DNA of 21,863 nucleotides from positions 1 to 21,863 of the forward strand of contig JALFLX010000138.1 of the NCBI GenBank assembly GCA_022774485.1, read 5' to 3'. A program made the position numbers and the translations under genes. Positions 15,564-21,863 of the stretch are shown here, one piece after another. The notes below the pieces were generated by a model that did no database searches, was not told the DNA's origin, and worked only from the letters and a program-made list of their open reading frames with translations. Position 1 is the first letter of the stretch, and the number at the start of each line of letters is the position of its first letter. Source of the stretch: Bacilli bacterium. GTDB lineage: Bacteria; Bacillota_I; Bacilli_A; RFN20; CAG-288.

Positions 15564-15821
15564 ATGTCAATTCAGAACACTCGACTAAGGAATGTTAACA
15601 TCAAAAAACGTCTTCCTATCAAAGAAAGGTATGAAAGGAAAGTATCAAACCCGTTAGGGATAAAATCATTTTTTGACGCAACGGTTGCTGATTTACCATA
15701 AAAACTTCTATATAATAATAGTAACGGTGGTGAATTAACAATCATTAATGTAGCCAAATCGTATGGAATTAATTTACATGTTGAAGTAAAAAGCAAAAAA
15801 ATATACATGGGGGAAAAGTGA
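15564..15821 (+). pseudogene. Broken reading frame of unknown family
   Basis: One frame runs 86 codons from ATG 15564 to TGA 15819-15821 with a single internal stop, TAA at 15699-15701 (codon 46). Both sides look coding: before the stop, IKKRLPIKERYERKVSNPLG; after it, NGGELTIINVAKSYGINLHV. The terminal TGA overlaps the ATG of the next gene, as in a coupled operon. I do not recognise the protein. Alternatives are a 45-residue peptide followed by non-coding DNA, or chance. No ribosome site is obvious. The stop could also be a sequencing error. Confidence 0.35.
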
Positions 15822-16009
15822 TGAACCAGATGTTTAGAGATGCGAAAGGCCGGATGTTAGGAATAATGGAAGATCAGGGTGGCCTTATTGTTCTTCGTGA
15901 TGCAAGAGGAAGACAGCTTGGGGTTTACGATAAGAGAATGAATGTCACAAGAGATTCGTTTGGAAGAATGGTCGGGACGGGTAATTTGCTGACAATGTTG
16001 TTGAAATAA
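15821..16009 (+). CDS. Small protein made of RDxxGRxxG repeats
   Basis: A 62-residue protein built from a repeated motif: RDAKGRMLGI (about 5-14), RDARGRQLGVYD (about 26-37) and RDSFGRMVGTG (about 45-55), ending NLLTMLLK. The spacing suggests short beta-hairpin blades, as in the small beta-flower-type proteins found in mobile DNA and phages; that family link is from memory and tentative. No signal peptide or membrane helix is present. The ATG at 15821 overlaps the TGA of the preceding broken frame and follows GGGGGAAAA. A terminator follows at 16034. Function unknown. Confidence 0.65.
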   Translation: MNQMFRDAKGRMLGIMEDQGGLIVLRDARGRQLGVYDKRMNVTRDSFGRMVGTGNLLTMLLK

Positions 16010-16033
16010 GTGTTATTTTATCTTGTGTTTATT

Positions 16034-16060
16034 AGGTGAGAGACTCTCACCTCTTTTATT
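16034..16060 (+). terminator. Intrinsic terminator after the RDxxGR-repeat gene
   Basis: AGGTGAGA (16034-16041), loop GAC, TCTCACCT (16045-16052), followed by CTTTTATTT. A perfect 8-bp stem 25 bases after the stop codon. Confidence 0.85.
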
Positions 16061-16111
16061 TAGGCAACAATATAAGTAATTTGTGTTGGATAAATATAAA
16101 TATTACAAAAA

Positions 16112-16138
16112 TTAGCACTCAAATCATTTAATTGCTAA
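16112..16138 (+). promoter_or_regulatory. CIRCE-like operator (HrcA site) at the htpG promoter
   Basis: TTAGCACTC (16112-16120), nine bases, then AATTGCTAA (16130-16138). The CIRCE consensus is TTAGCACTC-N9-GAGTGCTAA: the left arm is perfect and the right arm matches seven of nine, with the spacer exact. It abuts the -10 at 16139, so bound HrcA would block RNA polymerase. This predicts heat-shock control of htpG. Confidence 0.8.
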
Positions 16139-16144
16139 TATAAT
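16139..16144 (+). promoter_or_regulatory. -10 box of htpG
   Basis: A consensus TATAAT directly after the CIRCE-like site. No strong -35 is seen; the region at the right distance lies inside the operator. Transcription should start near 16151, with GGAGGTG (16153-16159) as ribosome site. Confidence 0.6.
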
Positions 16145-16165
16145 ATTGTCATGGAGGTGCTTGCA

Positions 16166-18100
16166 ATGAAAGAAGAAAAGAAGTTTCAAGCGGAATCAAA
16201 AGAGTTATTAGGGTTGATGATCAACTCGATTTATTCGAATAAAGAGGTGTTTTTAAGAGAGTTGATCTCTAACGCATCAGATGCGATCGATAAGTATAAG
16301 TTCACTGCGATTCAGTCGGAGGGAAAGCTTCCGATAAAGGATTATTTTATCCGCATCGATAAGAATCAAGAGCAGAGATATCTTCAGGTTCAAGATAATG
16401 GTATCGGTATGACCAAAGAAGAACTTGAGAAGAACTTAGGTACCATCGCTCGCTCGGGAACCAAGGAGTTCTTGAAGAAATACGAAGAGATGAAAGAGAA
16501 GAAAGAGGATGTCGATCTAATTGGCCAGTTCGGTGTCGGCTTCTACTCTGCCTTTATGGTCGCTAAGAAGATTGAGGTCTACACTAGAGTTTACGGAGGG
16601 AAGACGCATCTCTTTGCTTCGGATGGTGTGGAATCATACACTGTGGAAGATATCGAGGATGAGTCCATTATTCCAGACAGCGGTACGATTGTCAGAGTCT
16701 ATTTGAAAGATGATACTGACGAAGAGAAATACGGCGCTTATCTTTTAGACTACTCGATTGAAGATTTGGTCAAACGTTACTCTGACTTTATCCGTTATCC
16801 GATTAAGATGGTCGAGACTCATAAAGAGGATGATCTCGATGAAGAGGGAAAACCGATTGAAGGAAAAACTCACGATGTGACTGAGGATAAGACCTTGAAC
16901 TCGATGGTTCCTCTTTGGAAAAAGAACAAGAAAGATGTGACTGATGAGGAGCTTTATGAATTCTATAAATCTCGTTTTGATGATTATGAGGATCCTTTGA
17001 TTGCGCTGAACATCAAAGCGGAGGGAACACTGGAGTACAGCGCATTGATTTTCATTCCGAGCCACGCTCCTTACAACCTTTATTCTCAGGATTATGAGAA
17101 AGGACTTGCTCTTTACGCCAAAGGAATCTTTATCAGTGAGAAGAACAAAGATCTTGTCCCTGATTATCTGAAATTTGTTCGCGGACTTGTAGATTCGGAA
17201 GATTTGTCTTTGAACATCTCTCGTGAGATGCTTCAGAAATCTCCGCTTCTCTCTAAGATGGCGAAAAATATCGAGAAGAAGATTGTTGAGAAGCTCAAAG
17301 AACTTAAAGAGAATGACTATGAGAAGTATCTCAAATTCTTCCAGGTCTACGGAGATTTTCTCAAGTTCGGAATTTATTCCACTTACGGAGCAAAGAAGGA
17401 TGACTTACAGGATCTTCTCGTCTTCGATAGCCTTCTTTCGGAGAAGAAGATTTCCTTCAAAGATTATGTAGACAAATTAAAAGAAGATCAGAAGAACATT
17501 TACTACGCTTCTGGAAAGACTAAAGAGAGCATCCTGATGCTCCCGGAGATGAAGCACTACAAAGATGCGGGCATCGATGTTTTGCTCCTCTGTGAGAATA
17601 TCGATGAGTTTACTCTCCAAGTTTTAGGCGACTACGCTTCCCACAGCTTCAAGAATATCACCGAGGAAGACAAGGATAGTCTCAGTGATGACGAGAAGAA
17701 ACAAATTGAAGATTTGGTCAATAATAACAAGAGATTTGTTGATGATATGACCTCATCACTTAAAGGAAAAGTCGATGAAGTCACTTTCTCTCTAAAGTTA
17801 GGAGATGCTCCAGTATCTATCTCTTCTAAGAACGGATTGAGTCTCAACATGGAGAACACGTTGAACAATCAGGCAGAAGCGAGAAAAGAGCCGGAGAGTA
17901 AAGTCAAAGCCACAAAGGTTTTGAACTTGAATCCGAACCATCCGCTCTTTGAGAAGATCAGCAAAGTTCAGGATGAAGAAGAAGTGAAGAAGATCGCTTC
18001 GGTTCTCTATGATGAAGCAATGATGTTAGAAGGCTTTGAGATTGAGGATAAGCAAGAATTCTTGAAGAACCTCAACGACCTACTTACAAAAGCGTATTGA
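16166..18100 (+). CDS. htpG: Molecular chaperone HtpG (Hsp90)
   Basis: A complete 644-residue Hsp90. The N-terminal GHKL ATPase shows RELISNASDA with Glu31-32 and Asn36 (31-40), QDNGIGMT (76-83), GTIARSGTKEF (92-102) and GQFGVGFYSAFMV (120-132). The middle domain has the GIFISE and GLVDSEDLSLNISREMLQ segments that carry the catalytic-loop Arg, and the C-terminal dimerisation domain is present. It remodels client proteins in the cytoplasm in cycles driven by ATP. ATG 16166 is chosen over 16151 because GGAGGTG lies 6 bases before it and the protein then begins in the usual way (KFQAESKELL). A single gene between the CIRCE-like promoter and a strong terminator. Confidence 0.97.
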   Translation: MKEEKKFQAESKELLGLMINSIYSNKEVFLRELISNASDAIDKYKFTAIQSEGKLPIKDYFIRIDKNQEQRYLQVQDNGIGMTKEELEKNLGTIARSGTKEFLKKYEEMKEKKEDVDLIGQFGVGFYSAFMVAKKIEVYTRVYGGKTHLFASDGVESYTVEDIEDESIIPDSGTIVRVYLKDDTDEEKYGAYLLDYSIEDLVKRYSDFIRYPIKMVETHKEDDLDEEGKPIEGKTHDVTEDKTLNSMVPLWKKNKKDVTDEELYEFYKSRFDDYEDPLIALNIKAEGTLEYSALIFIPSHAPYNLYSQDYEKGLALYAKGIFISEKNKDLVPDYLKFVRGLVDSEDLSLNISREMLQKSPLLSKMAKNIEKKIVEKLKELKENDYEKYLKFFQVYGDFLKFGIYSTYGAKKDDLQDLLVFDSLLSEKKISFKDYVDKLKEDQKNIYYASGKTKESILMLPEMKHYKDAGIDVLLLCENIDEFTLQVLGDYASHSFKNITEEDKDSLSDDEKKQIEDLVNNNKRFVDDMTSSLKGKVDEVTFSLKLGDAPVSISSKNGLSLNMENTLNNQAEARKEPESKVKATKVLNLNPNHPLFEKISKVQDEEEVKKIASVLYDEAMMLEGFEIEDKQEFLKNLNDLLTKAY

Positions 18101-18104
18101 TTAC

Positions 18105-18140
18105 AAAAAGCTTGGGAATGTGACTTCTCAAGCTTTTTCT
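18105..18140 (+). terminator. Intrinsic terminator after htpG
   Basis: AAAAAGCTTG (18105-18114) pairs with CAAGCTTTTT (18129-18138), extended inward by GAA/TTC. A 15-bp class stem with a T run, four bases after the stop codon. Confidence 0.88.
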
Positions 18141-18147
18141 TCTTCGG

Positions 18148-18153
18148 TAAAAT
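18148..18153 (+). promoter_or_regulatory. Putative -10 (TAAAAT) of the six-span membrane gene
   Basis: TAAAAT lies 17 bases before ATG 18171, with TGAGGTG (18158-18164) as ribosome site. It follows the htpG terminator, so a new promoter is needed here. No -35 is clear. Confidence 0.45.
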
Positions 18154-18170
18154 GAATTGAGGTGTTTTAT

Positions 18171-19232
18171 ATGAGAAATAACAACGAAAAAATCGATCGT
18201 CAGATTGAGCTCTTAGGAAAGTATTATCCAATCGATCGAGAGAAGAAACTTGTCACCGTCACTCTCCGCTATGAAAAAGTGACTGACCTTCTCAGCGAAG
18301 AAGTCGGAATTTCTACAAGACCTCAGCTCAATCCAGAGGTCTTAGAGAAAATCAACCGTATCATCCCAACAATACCCCTCGGTTATCAGATTGAACTTGA
18401 ATTTGATGTCAAAGATTATGAAGGGTTTGAACCTCATCAGATTATGGAGACGTTCAATGATGCTCTAGAGATGAACCAGTACGGCATCAAGAAACAAAAG
18501 AGAGGGAATTGGTTCTTAGCCACCATTCTCACTGTCATAGGCATTCTGTTCCTTTTGTTGATGGGTGTTGTCTCAGAAGCAGGATGGTTTCAAGGAGCAA
18601 GAGGGGAAATTTTCTCTGAGATTCTCGATATCATCGCATGGGTCTTCATCTGGGAGGCGGTCAGTTTGCTTTTCTTGACTCATTCTGAACAGGATGCGCT
18701 TGGAATCCGCGTGAGAAATCGAGTCGCTTCAATCGCTCTTTACCAGCAGGATTCAGAAGATGTGCTTGCGAAAGAAAATGCGCTTGAGATTTTCGGACAT
18801 TGGGAAGATGATTCTAAAGCAAAGCGAATGGGTGAGTGGTTTACGCTTTTCTCTTCTGCTGCTTTCCTCTGTATGGCATGCTATAACCTCTTCTTGACAT
18901 TCTCATTGGTCAAACAGGAGATGATCACATCGATGCCAGTTCCTGTGTTTGTCTTATTATCGGTTTTCTTCTCTATTATTCATCTTCTCGCCGGATTTGG
19001 CGGACTTGCAAAATATATGGGAAAGAAGAATCTGCTGAGCAAATTTGTTGGACCTTATGCGATTGTGATGTTTGTTGTGATCATTGCGAGTATCATCCTT
19101 TCCGCAGTCCGGTTGAATATGACTCTCTTAGTCTCTTCTATTTCTTCCTTTGTCATCAATATCTTCTATGTCGCAGGGTATTTGATCGATCGGTATTTCA
19201 ATCGAACACCACGTTTAGAAGAAGAGAAATAA
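18171..19232 (+). CDS. Six-span membrane protein of unknown function
   Basis: A 353-residue protein. A soluble N-terminal region (about 1-110) has alternating strands and helices (KKLVTVTLRYEKV, QIELEFDVKDYEGF). Six membrane helices follow, near 114-135, 150-170, 223-247, 257-280, 294-313 and 318-341. Between helices two and three is an amphipathic cytoplasmic stretch with SEQDALGIRVRNRVASIAL. The tail is acidic and basic mixed (RTPRLEEEK). I recognise no family. ATG 18171 is chosen because a GTG nine bases upstream lies inside the GAGGTG ribosome site. The next gene starts 61 bases downstream, and may share the transcript. Confidence 0.65.
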   Translation: MRNNNEKIDRQIELLGKYYPIDREKKLVTVTLRYEKVTDLLSEEVGISTRPQLNPEVLEKINRIIPTIPLGYQIELEFDVKDYEGFEPHQIMETFNDALEMNQYGIKKQKRGNWFLATILTVIGILFLLLMGVVSEAGWFQGARGEIFSEILDIIAWVFIWEAVSLLFLTHSEQDALGIRVRNRVASIALYQQDSEDVLAKENALEIFGHWEDDSKAKRMGEWFTLFSSAAFLCMACYNLFLTFSLVKQEMITSMPVPVFVLLSVFFSIIHLLAGFGGLAKYMGKKNLLSKFVGPYAIVMFVVIIASIILSAVRLNMTLLVSSISSFVINIFYVAGYLIDRYFNRTPRLEEEK

Positions 19233-19293
19233 TGCGTTCTATTCGCAAAATCAAACAATTCATGATAGAGTATTGAGACATAGGAGAAACACC

Positions 19294-19707
19294 ATGAAAT
19301 TTACGGAAGAATTTAAACAAGCGATGTTGAAGCTGTTAGAAGAAAACGAAGCAGATTGCTTAGCCATCGACTTATTGGAAGAAGAGGATCATTCCTTTTC
19401 GATTAACCTCGGAATTGCAGATAGTAAAGATGCCGTTCGTCTCATCGAATTGGATGGATTGAAAGTCGCTATCGCTGAAGATGTTGAAGAATGCTTACAA
19501 GAAGCGACCTTCGGAGTGGACGGAGATGAGCTCACTATCGACTTAGGAGACTGCGCTTGCCACGAAGAAGAGGATTGCTGCTGCGGACATCATCACCACG
19601 AAGAAGAGGATTGTTGCTGCGGACATCACCATCACGAGGGTGAGTGCTGCTGCGGTGATGAACACGAAGAAGATTGCTGTAACGACAGTTGCTGCTGCCA
19701 CGAATAA
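19294..19707 (+). CDS. IscA/HesB-like domain with a Cys/His-rich metal-binding tail
   Basis: A 137-residue protein of two parts. Residues 1-85 resemble an A-type iron-sulfur carrier (HesB/IscA/YneR-like): an opening helix TEEFKQAMLKLLEEN, then ELDGLKVAIAEDVEECLQEATFGVDGDELTID, matching the usual (D)GxxVxxxxxxxxxLxxxxxD pattern. The first canonical Cys is not obvious, but CAC (87-89) sits where the family has CGC. Residues 87-137 contain 16 Cys and 11 His in blocks of HEEEDCCCGHHH, surely able to bind metals (zinc, nickel, copper, iron or an Fe-S cluster). ATG 19294 is supported by AGGAG seven bases before it. Roles in metal storage, buffering or cluster delivery are inferences. Confidence 0.7.
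   Translation: MKFTEEFKQAMLKLLEENEADCLAIDLLEEEDHSFSINLGIADSKDAVRLIELDGLKVAIAEDVEECLQEATFGVDGDELTIDLGDCACHEEEDCCCGHHHHEEEDCCCGHHHHEGECCCGDEHEEDCCNDSCCCHE
19561..19665 (+). repeat. 36-bp in-frame tandem repeat encoding the HEEEDCCCGHHH blocks
   Basis: Two nearly identical 36-bp units (19561-19596 and 19597-19632) differ at only a few third positions. A shorter, more diverged third unit of 33 bp (19633-19665) follows. The repeat is in frame, so copy changes would add or remove one whole metal-binding block. Confidence 0.85.
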
Positions 19708-19710
19708 ACG

Positions 19711-19732
19711 AGGACCTTCGGGTCCTTTTTTT
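19711..19732 (+). terminator. Intrinsic terminator after the Cys/His-tail gene
   Basis: AGGACC (19711-19716), UUCG tetraloop, GGTCCT (19721-19726), then a T run. A classic tetraloop terminator. Confidence 0.9.
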
Positions 19733-19838
19733 GACTTTGTGTTTAACATTCTCATCTTTAAAATGAAAAACGGAAAATCCGTATTATGCTGAATTTAAAA
19801 GACTTATTTCTCTTTTTTTGATGATTTTTTATGCTGCG

Positions 19839-19866
19839 TTTAGAGTAGAAGAGTACTTATTATAAT
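19839..19866 (+). promoter_or_regulatory. Putative promoter of the lipoprotein-like membrane gene
   Basis: TATAAT (19861-19866) with a weak -35 TTTAGA (19839-19844) at 16 bases. Transcription would start near 19873, giving a leader of about 125 bases. The stretch 19733-19838 before it is AT-rich and shows only a small ACGGA/TCCGT hairpin and no gene. Confidence 0.5.
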
Positions 19867-19870
19867 ATAA

Positions 19871-19960
19871 AACAAGTATTTGAACACTTGTTGAATTTTA
19901 AATGCTGTGATATTCTCTTCTAAGAGAATATTATCGATAGCAAGAAATTTTCTAAGTGTT
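19871..19960 (+). other. Structured 5' leader with alternative pairings
   Basis: AACAAGT (19871-19877) pairs with ACTTGTT (19886-19892). The overlapping AACACTT (19883-19889) can instead pair with AAGTGTT (19954-19960). Between them ATATTCTCT and AGAGAATAT form a 9-bp hairpin (about 19911-19932). It matches no riboswitch class that I know. Confidence 0.35.
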
Positions 19961-19998
19961 AGATCGGTTCTATTCTATTCATTACAGGAGAATCCATC

Positions 19999-20604
19999 AT
20001 GAAAGAGAGAATGCAAAAAGCCTTATCAATCTCATCGCTTTTTTTCGCTACAATGTGTCTGACATCATGTGAAATCAACAGCGATACTCCACCTTGGCAA
20101 ATTATTCTAATTATCATCGGTGTTCTTTGTGCGATGCTAATTGCTAATTATATTCTAGAGTATATTGCAATCAGGTTCGCATATATTTTTTGGTCTGCTT
20201 GCTTAGCATATACGCTGATTCTCTTCTTCATGACGATGAACGGGAAAATCACGGATCCTTTTGTCTATAGTATCCATCATCTCTGCTTGCTGTATTTGAT
20301 TTTTCCAAATTTTGATGACTCTATTCATATGTATCAGGAAATCTCCTATCAATATGATCTTGTCTTGTCTGATTGGATCGAGACAGATCGTAAAACAATC
20401 AAAGAAGAAACACCTGGTTTCTTAATTAAGCTCGGTGTGATTGTTCTTATCATCCTGTCTGCAACCCTCTTCCCATCATGGTTTATCAAAGATGAGACAA
20501 TACAATCCTATATTTTCTTGTTTTTGCCTTTTGTGATAGAAGCGTTGATTTCCTTTATCTGTTCGATTTTAGGTGTTGTGAGATTGATTCGATATCATAG
20601 ATAA
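19999..20604 (+). CDS. Lipoprotein-like multispan membrane protein of unknown function
   Basis: A 201-residue protein. The N-terminus is a lipoprotein-type signal with lipobox LTSC (Cys24). Hydrophobic helices follow near 33-55, 58-80 and, after a polar loop (about 104-140) containing ISYQYDLVLSDWIETDRKT, near 143-163 and 170-198. A lipid anchor together with several membrane helices is unusual; the first segment may be an ordinary helix instead. I recognise no family. CAGGAG lies 8 bases before ATG 19999. It has its own putative promoter with a structured leader, and a terminator shared with the convergent EF-G gene. Confidence 0.65.
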   Translation: MKERMQKALSISSLFFATMCLTSCEINSDTPPWQIILIIIGVLCAMLIANYILEYIAIRFAYIFWSACLAYTLILFFMTMNGKITDPFVYSIHHLCLLYLIFPNFDDSIHMYQEISYQYDLVLSDWIETDRKTIKEETPGFLIKLGVIVLIILSATLFPSWFIKDETIQSYIFLFLPFVIEALISFICSILGVVRLIRYHR

Positions 20605-20643
20605 GATGATATCTCCTACAACATTTGAAACAAATTGCATTGA

Positions 20644-20671
20644 AAAAGCCCACAATTCACCGTGGGCTTTT
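20644..20671. terminator. Bidirectional terminator between convergent genes
   Basis: AAAAGCCCAC (20644-20653), loop AATTCACC, GTGGGCTTTT (20662-20671), then TACTTTTTC. A T run exists on both strands, so it can serve the membrane gene on the left and the EF-G gene on the right. The rest of the gap to 20759 contains one more hairpin. Confidence 0.88.
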
Positions 20672-20705
20672 ACTTTTTCTTAATCAGGAATAGAAAGTGA
20701 GAATT

Positions 20706-20724
20706 TATCCATTGAGAATGGATA
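20706..20724. other. Short perfect hairpin downstream of the EF-G stop
   Basis: TATCCATT (20706-20713), loop GAG, AATGGATA (20717-20724). An 8-bp perfect stem without a U-tract, 36 bases after the EF-G stop on the minus strand. It may act as a 3' end stabiliser; otherwise no role is clear. Confidence 0.4.
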
Positions 20725-20759
20725 GGATAATAGAAGGGATGAAGTGAAATTTAATTGAG

Positions 20760-21863
20760 TTATGCTTTGTACTCTTTGATGACAGTCTCTGCTAAGACAT
20801 CAGGAACTTTTTCGTAATCTTCAAATTCAATATTGAAGAATCCAGTTCCTTTGGTGATGGACTTGAGCTCGTTTGCATATTCCTGAATCTCAGCTTCCGG
20901 AACGATTGCAGTGATATCGAAGGAGTCATCACCACCCTCTTCGGTGGAGATGATCTTTCCTCTTCTCTTTCCTAAATCAGAGAGGATTGCACCGAGGTAT
21001 TCAGAAGGAACATTGACGACCATTTTATCATAGGGCTCTAACAAGATCGGTTTGCAATCTTTGTAGGCTTGACGGAACGCTAAGATGGCTGCGTTCTTGA
21101 ATGCCATTTCATTGGAGTCAACAGTGTGCTGTTTACCATCTATCAAGGTCGCTTTGACATTGATGACAGGAGCGCCAACTAATCCGCCGTGTTCTAACGC
21201 CTCGATGAAGCCTTTTTCGACAGCCGGGAAGTAACCCTTATCGATGTGTCCACCGAAGACAGTGGATGCGAATTCAATCTTATCGCTCGGTTCAAAGGAC
21301 ATGTTGACAACGCCGTAGTAGCCAGAACCGCCGGACTGTTTGATGTATCTACCTTCGCTTTCCCCTTTGGCGGTGATGGTCTCTTTGTAGACAATCTTTG
21401 GCTTTTCGGTGGTGAAGTTGATCTTGTTATCTTTGATCTTTTCTAAGATGTAGGTGAGATGAGAGGAGGAGAGAGAACCGATCAAGATCTGATTGGTGAT
21501 GGCATTCTTTTCAAAGAGGATGGTCGGATCTTCCATCTGGAGTTTTTCAACCGCAGGGAAGAGCTTATCGGAGTCATTCTTGGTAGCAGGGACAATGCCT
21601 CTTAAGTAGGTTGCGGTCGGATAGTTGACCGGTTTGAATTTGACAATTCTTGTGGGAGCGCAAAGGGTGTTAGAGAGTTTGATGTTCTCCATTTTCGTGA
21701 AAGCACCGATGTCACCTGCAGAAATTTCGGTGACAGGAGTGAGCTTCTCGCCACAGATGCTGAAGAGAGAACTGATGCGATAATCTTCCCCGTTATTCGG
21801 ACAGTGAAGAGTATCTCCGAGTTTGACAATACCAGAGTTGACTTTAAAGATAGAGATTAAACC
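20760..21863 (-). CDS. fusA: Elongation factor G, type 2 (FusA2-like), N-terminal part outside window
   Basis: The last 367 residues of a translational GTPase of about 690; the G domain lies beyond the right edge. Visible in order are the end of domain II (GDTLHCPNNGEDYRISSLF, ISAGDIGAFTKMENIKLSNTLC), domain III (ATKNDSDKLFPAVEKLQMEDPTI), domain IV (KETITAKGESEGRYIKQSGGSGYYG, TVDSNEMAFKNAAILAFRQAY) and domain V (MVVNVPSEYLGAILSDLGKRRGKI). The forms SGGSGYYG and AGDIGAFTK point to the EF-G2 branch rather than the main factor, which normally sits by rpsG, rpsL and tuf. EF-G moves tRNAs and mRNA on the ribosome; EF-G2 roles vary between lineages and are often unclear. The next gene on the left is convergent. 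Confidence 0.9.
   Translation of the reverse strand, partial: GLISIFKVNSGIVKLGDTLHCPNNGEDYRISSLFSICGEKLTPVTEISAGDIGAFTKMENIKLSNTLCAPTRIVKFKPVNYPTATYLRGIVPATKNDSDKLFPAVEKLQMEDPTILFEKNAITNQILIGSLSSSHLTYILEKIKDNKINFTTEKPKIVYKETITAKGESEGRYIKQSGGSGYYGVVNMSFEPSDKIEFASTVFGGHIDKGYFPAVEKGFIEALEHGGLVGAPVINVKATLIDGKQHTVDSNEMAFKNAAILAFRQAYKDCKPILLEPYDKMVVNVPSEYLGAILSDLGKRRGKIISTEEGGDDSFDITAIVPEAEIQEYANELKSITKGTGFFNIEFEDYEKVPDVLAETVIKEYKA

Noticed and set aside
15572..15808. 78-codon minus-strand frame over the broken plus-strand gene
   Set aside because: No ribosome site and low-complexity composition; the plus frame fits better with the TGATG junction.
15266..16060. Complete integrated element with att sites at tRNA-Ala
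   Set aside because: No integrase is seen and I found no second copy of the tRNA 3' end in the window, so integration remains only a suspicion.
19765..19795. Short leader peptide beginning at an ATG overlapping TAAAAT
   Set aside because: Nine codons, no ribosome site, and no hairpin-plus-U-tract arrangement typical of attenuation.

Overview
The window looks like chromosome from a low-to-moderate GC, Gram-positive-type bacterium, most likely a gut-associated Bacillota or Mycoplasmatota lineage (Erysipelotrichia or RF39-like). This is inferred from AGGAGG-type ribosome sites, the lipoprotein signals, the HrcA-type (CIRCE-like) operator, the EF-G2 and YebC variants, a YcxB-like protein and many short U-rich hairpin terminators. 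TGA is a stop throughout (for example at 3799, 4762 and 11464-11462), so the genetic code is standard. I see no phage structural genes, transposase, CRISPR array or rRNA.

Layout. 1-1382 (-): phospho-sugar mutase, running off the left edge. 1569-2909 (+): membrane family-2 glycosyltransferase. 2996-9009 (+): a tight five-gene run of PHP phosphatase, a lipoprotein with a C-terminal membrane anchor, a proline-iminopeptidase-like hydrolase, an unknown protein and a 907-residue MacB-like ATPase-permease fusion. 9153-9881 (+): YebC/YeeN-type translation factor with a near-consensus promoter and its own terminator. 9952-10756 (+): two small unknown genes, the first probably read from a leaderless mRNA. 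10777-10856: a very long hairpin between convergent operons. 14450-10872 (-): YcxB-like protein, PriA, and a protein resembling DUF1904. 14642-15181 (+): small multispan protein. 15266-15341: tRNA-Ala(CGC).

From 15342 to about 16060 the DNA changes character. It is AT-rich and holds a tRNA trailer ending in a terminator, 2.5 copies of a 32-bp repeat centred on a palindrome, a broken reading frame, and a 62-residue protein made of RDxxGR repeats. This is the most accessory-looking part of the window and sits just downstream of a tRNA gene, a common integration site.

Beyond it lie htpG with a CIRCE-like operator over its promoter, a six-span membrane protein, an IscA/HesB-like protein with a 51-residue Cys/His tail built from a 36-bp tandem repeat, a lipoprotein-like membrane protein with a structured leader, and, on the minus strand, the C-terminal half of an EF-G type 2 factor running off the right edge.

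The core genes (pgm, yebC, priA, tRNA, htpG, EF-G) are housekeeping. The less ordinary parts are the peptidase-lipoprotein-ABC operon, the Cys/His-tailed protein, the repeat island behind the tRNA, and several small regulatory structures. Nothing here proves a new system.
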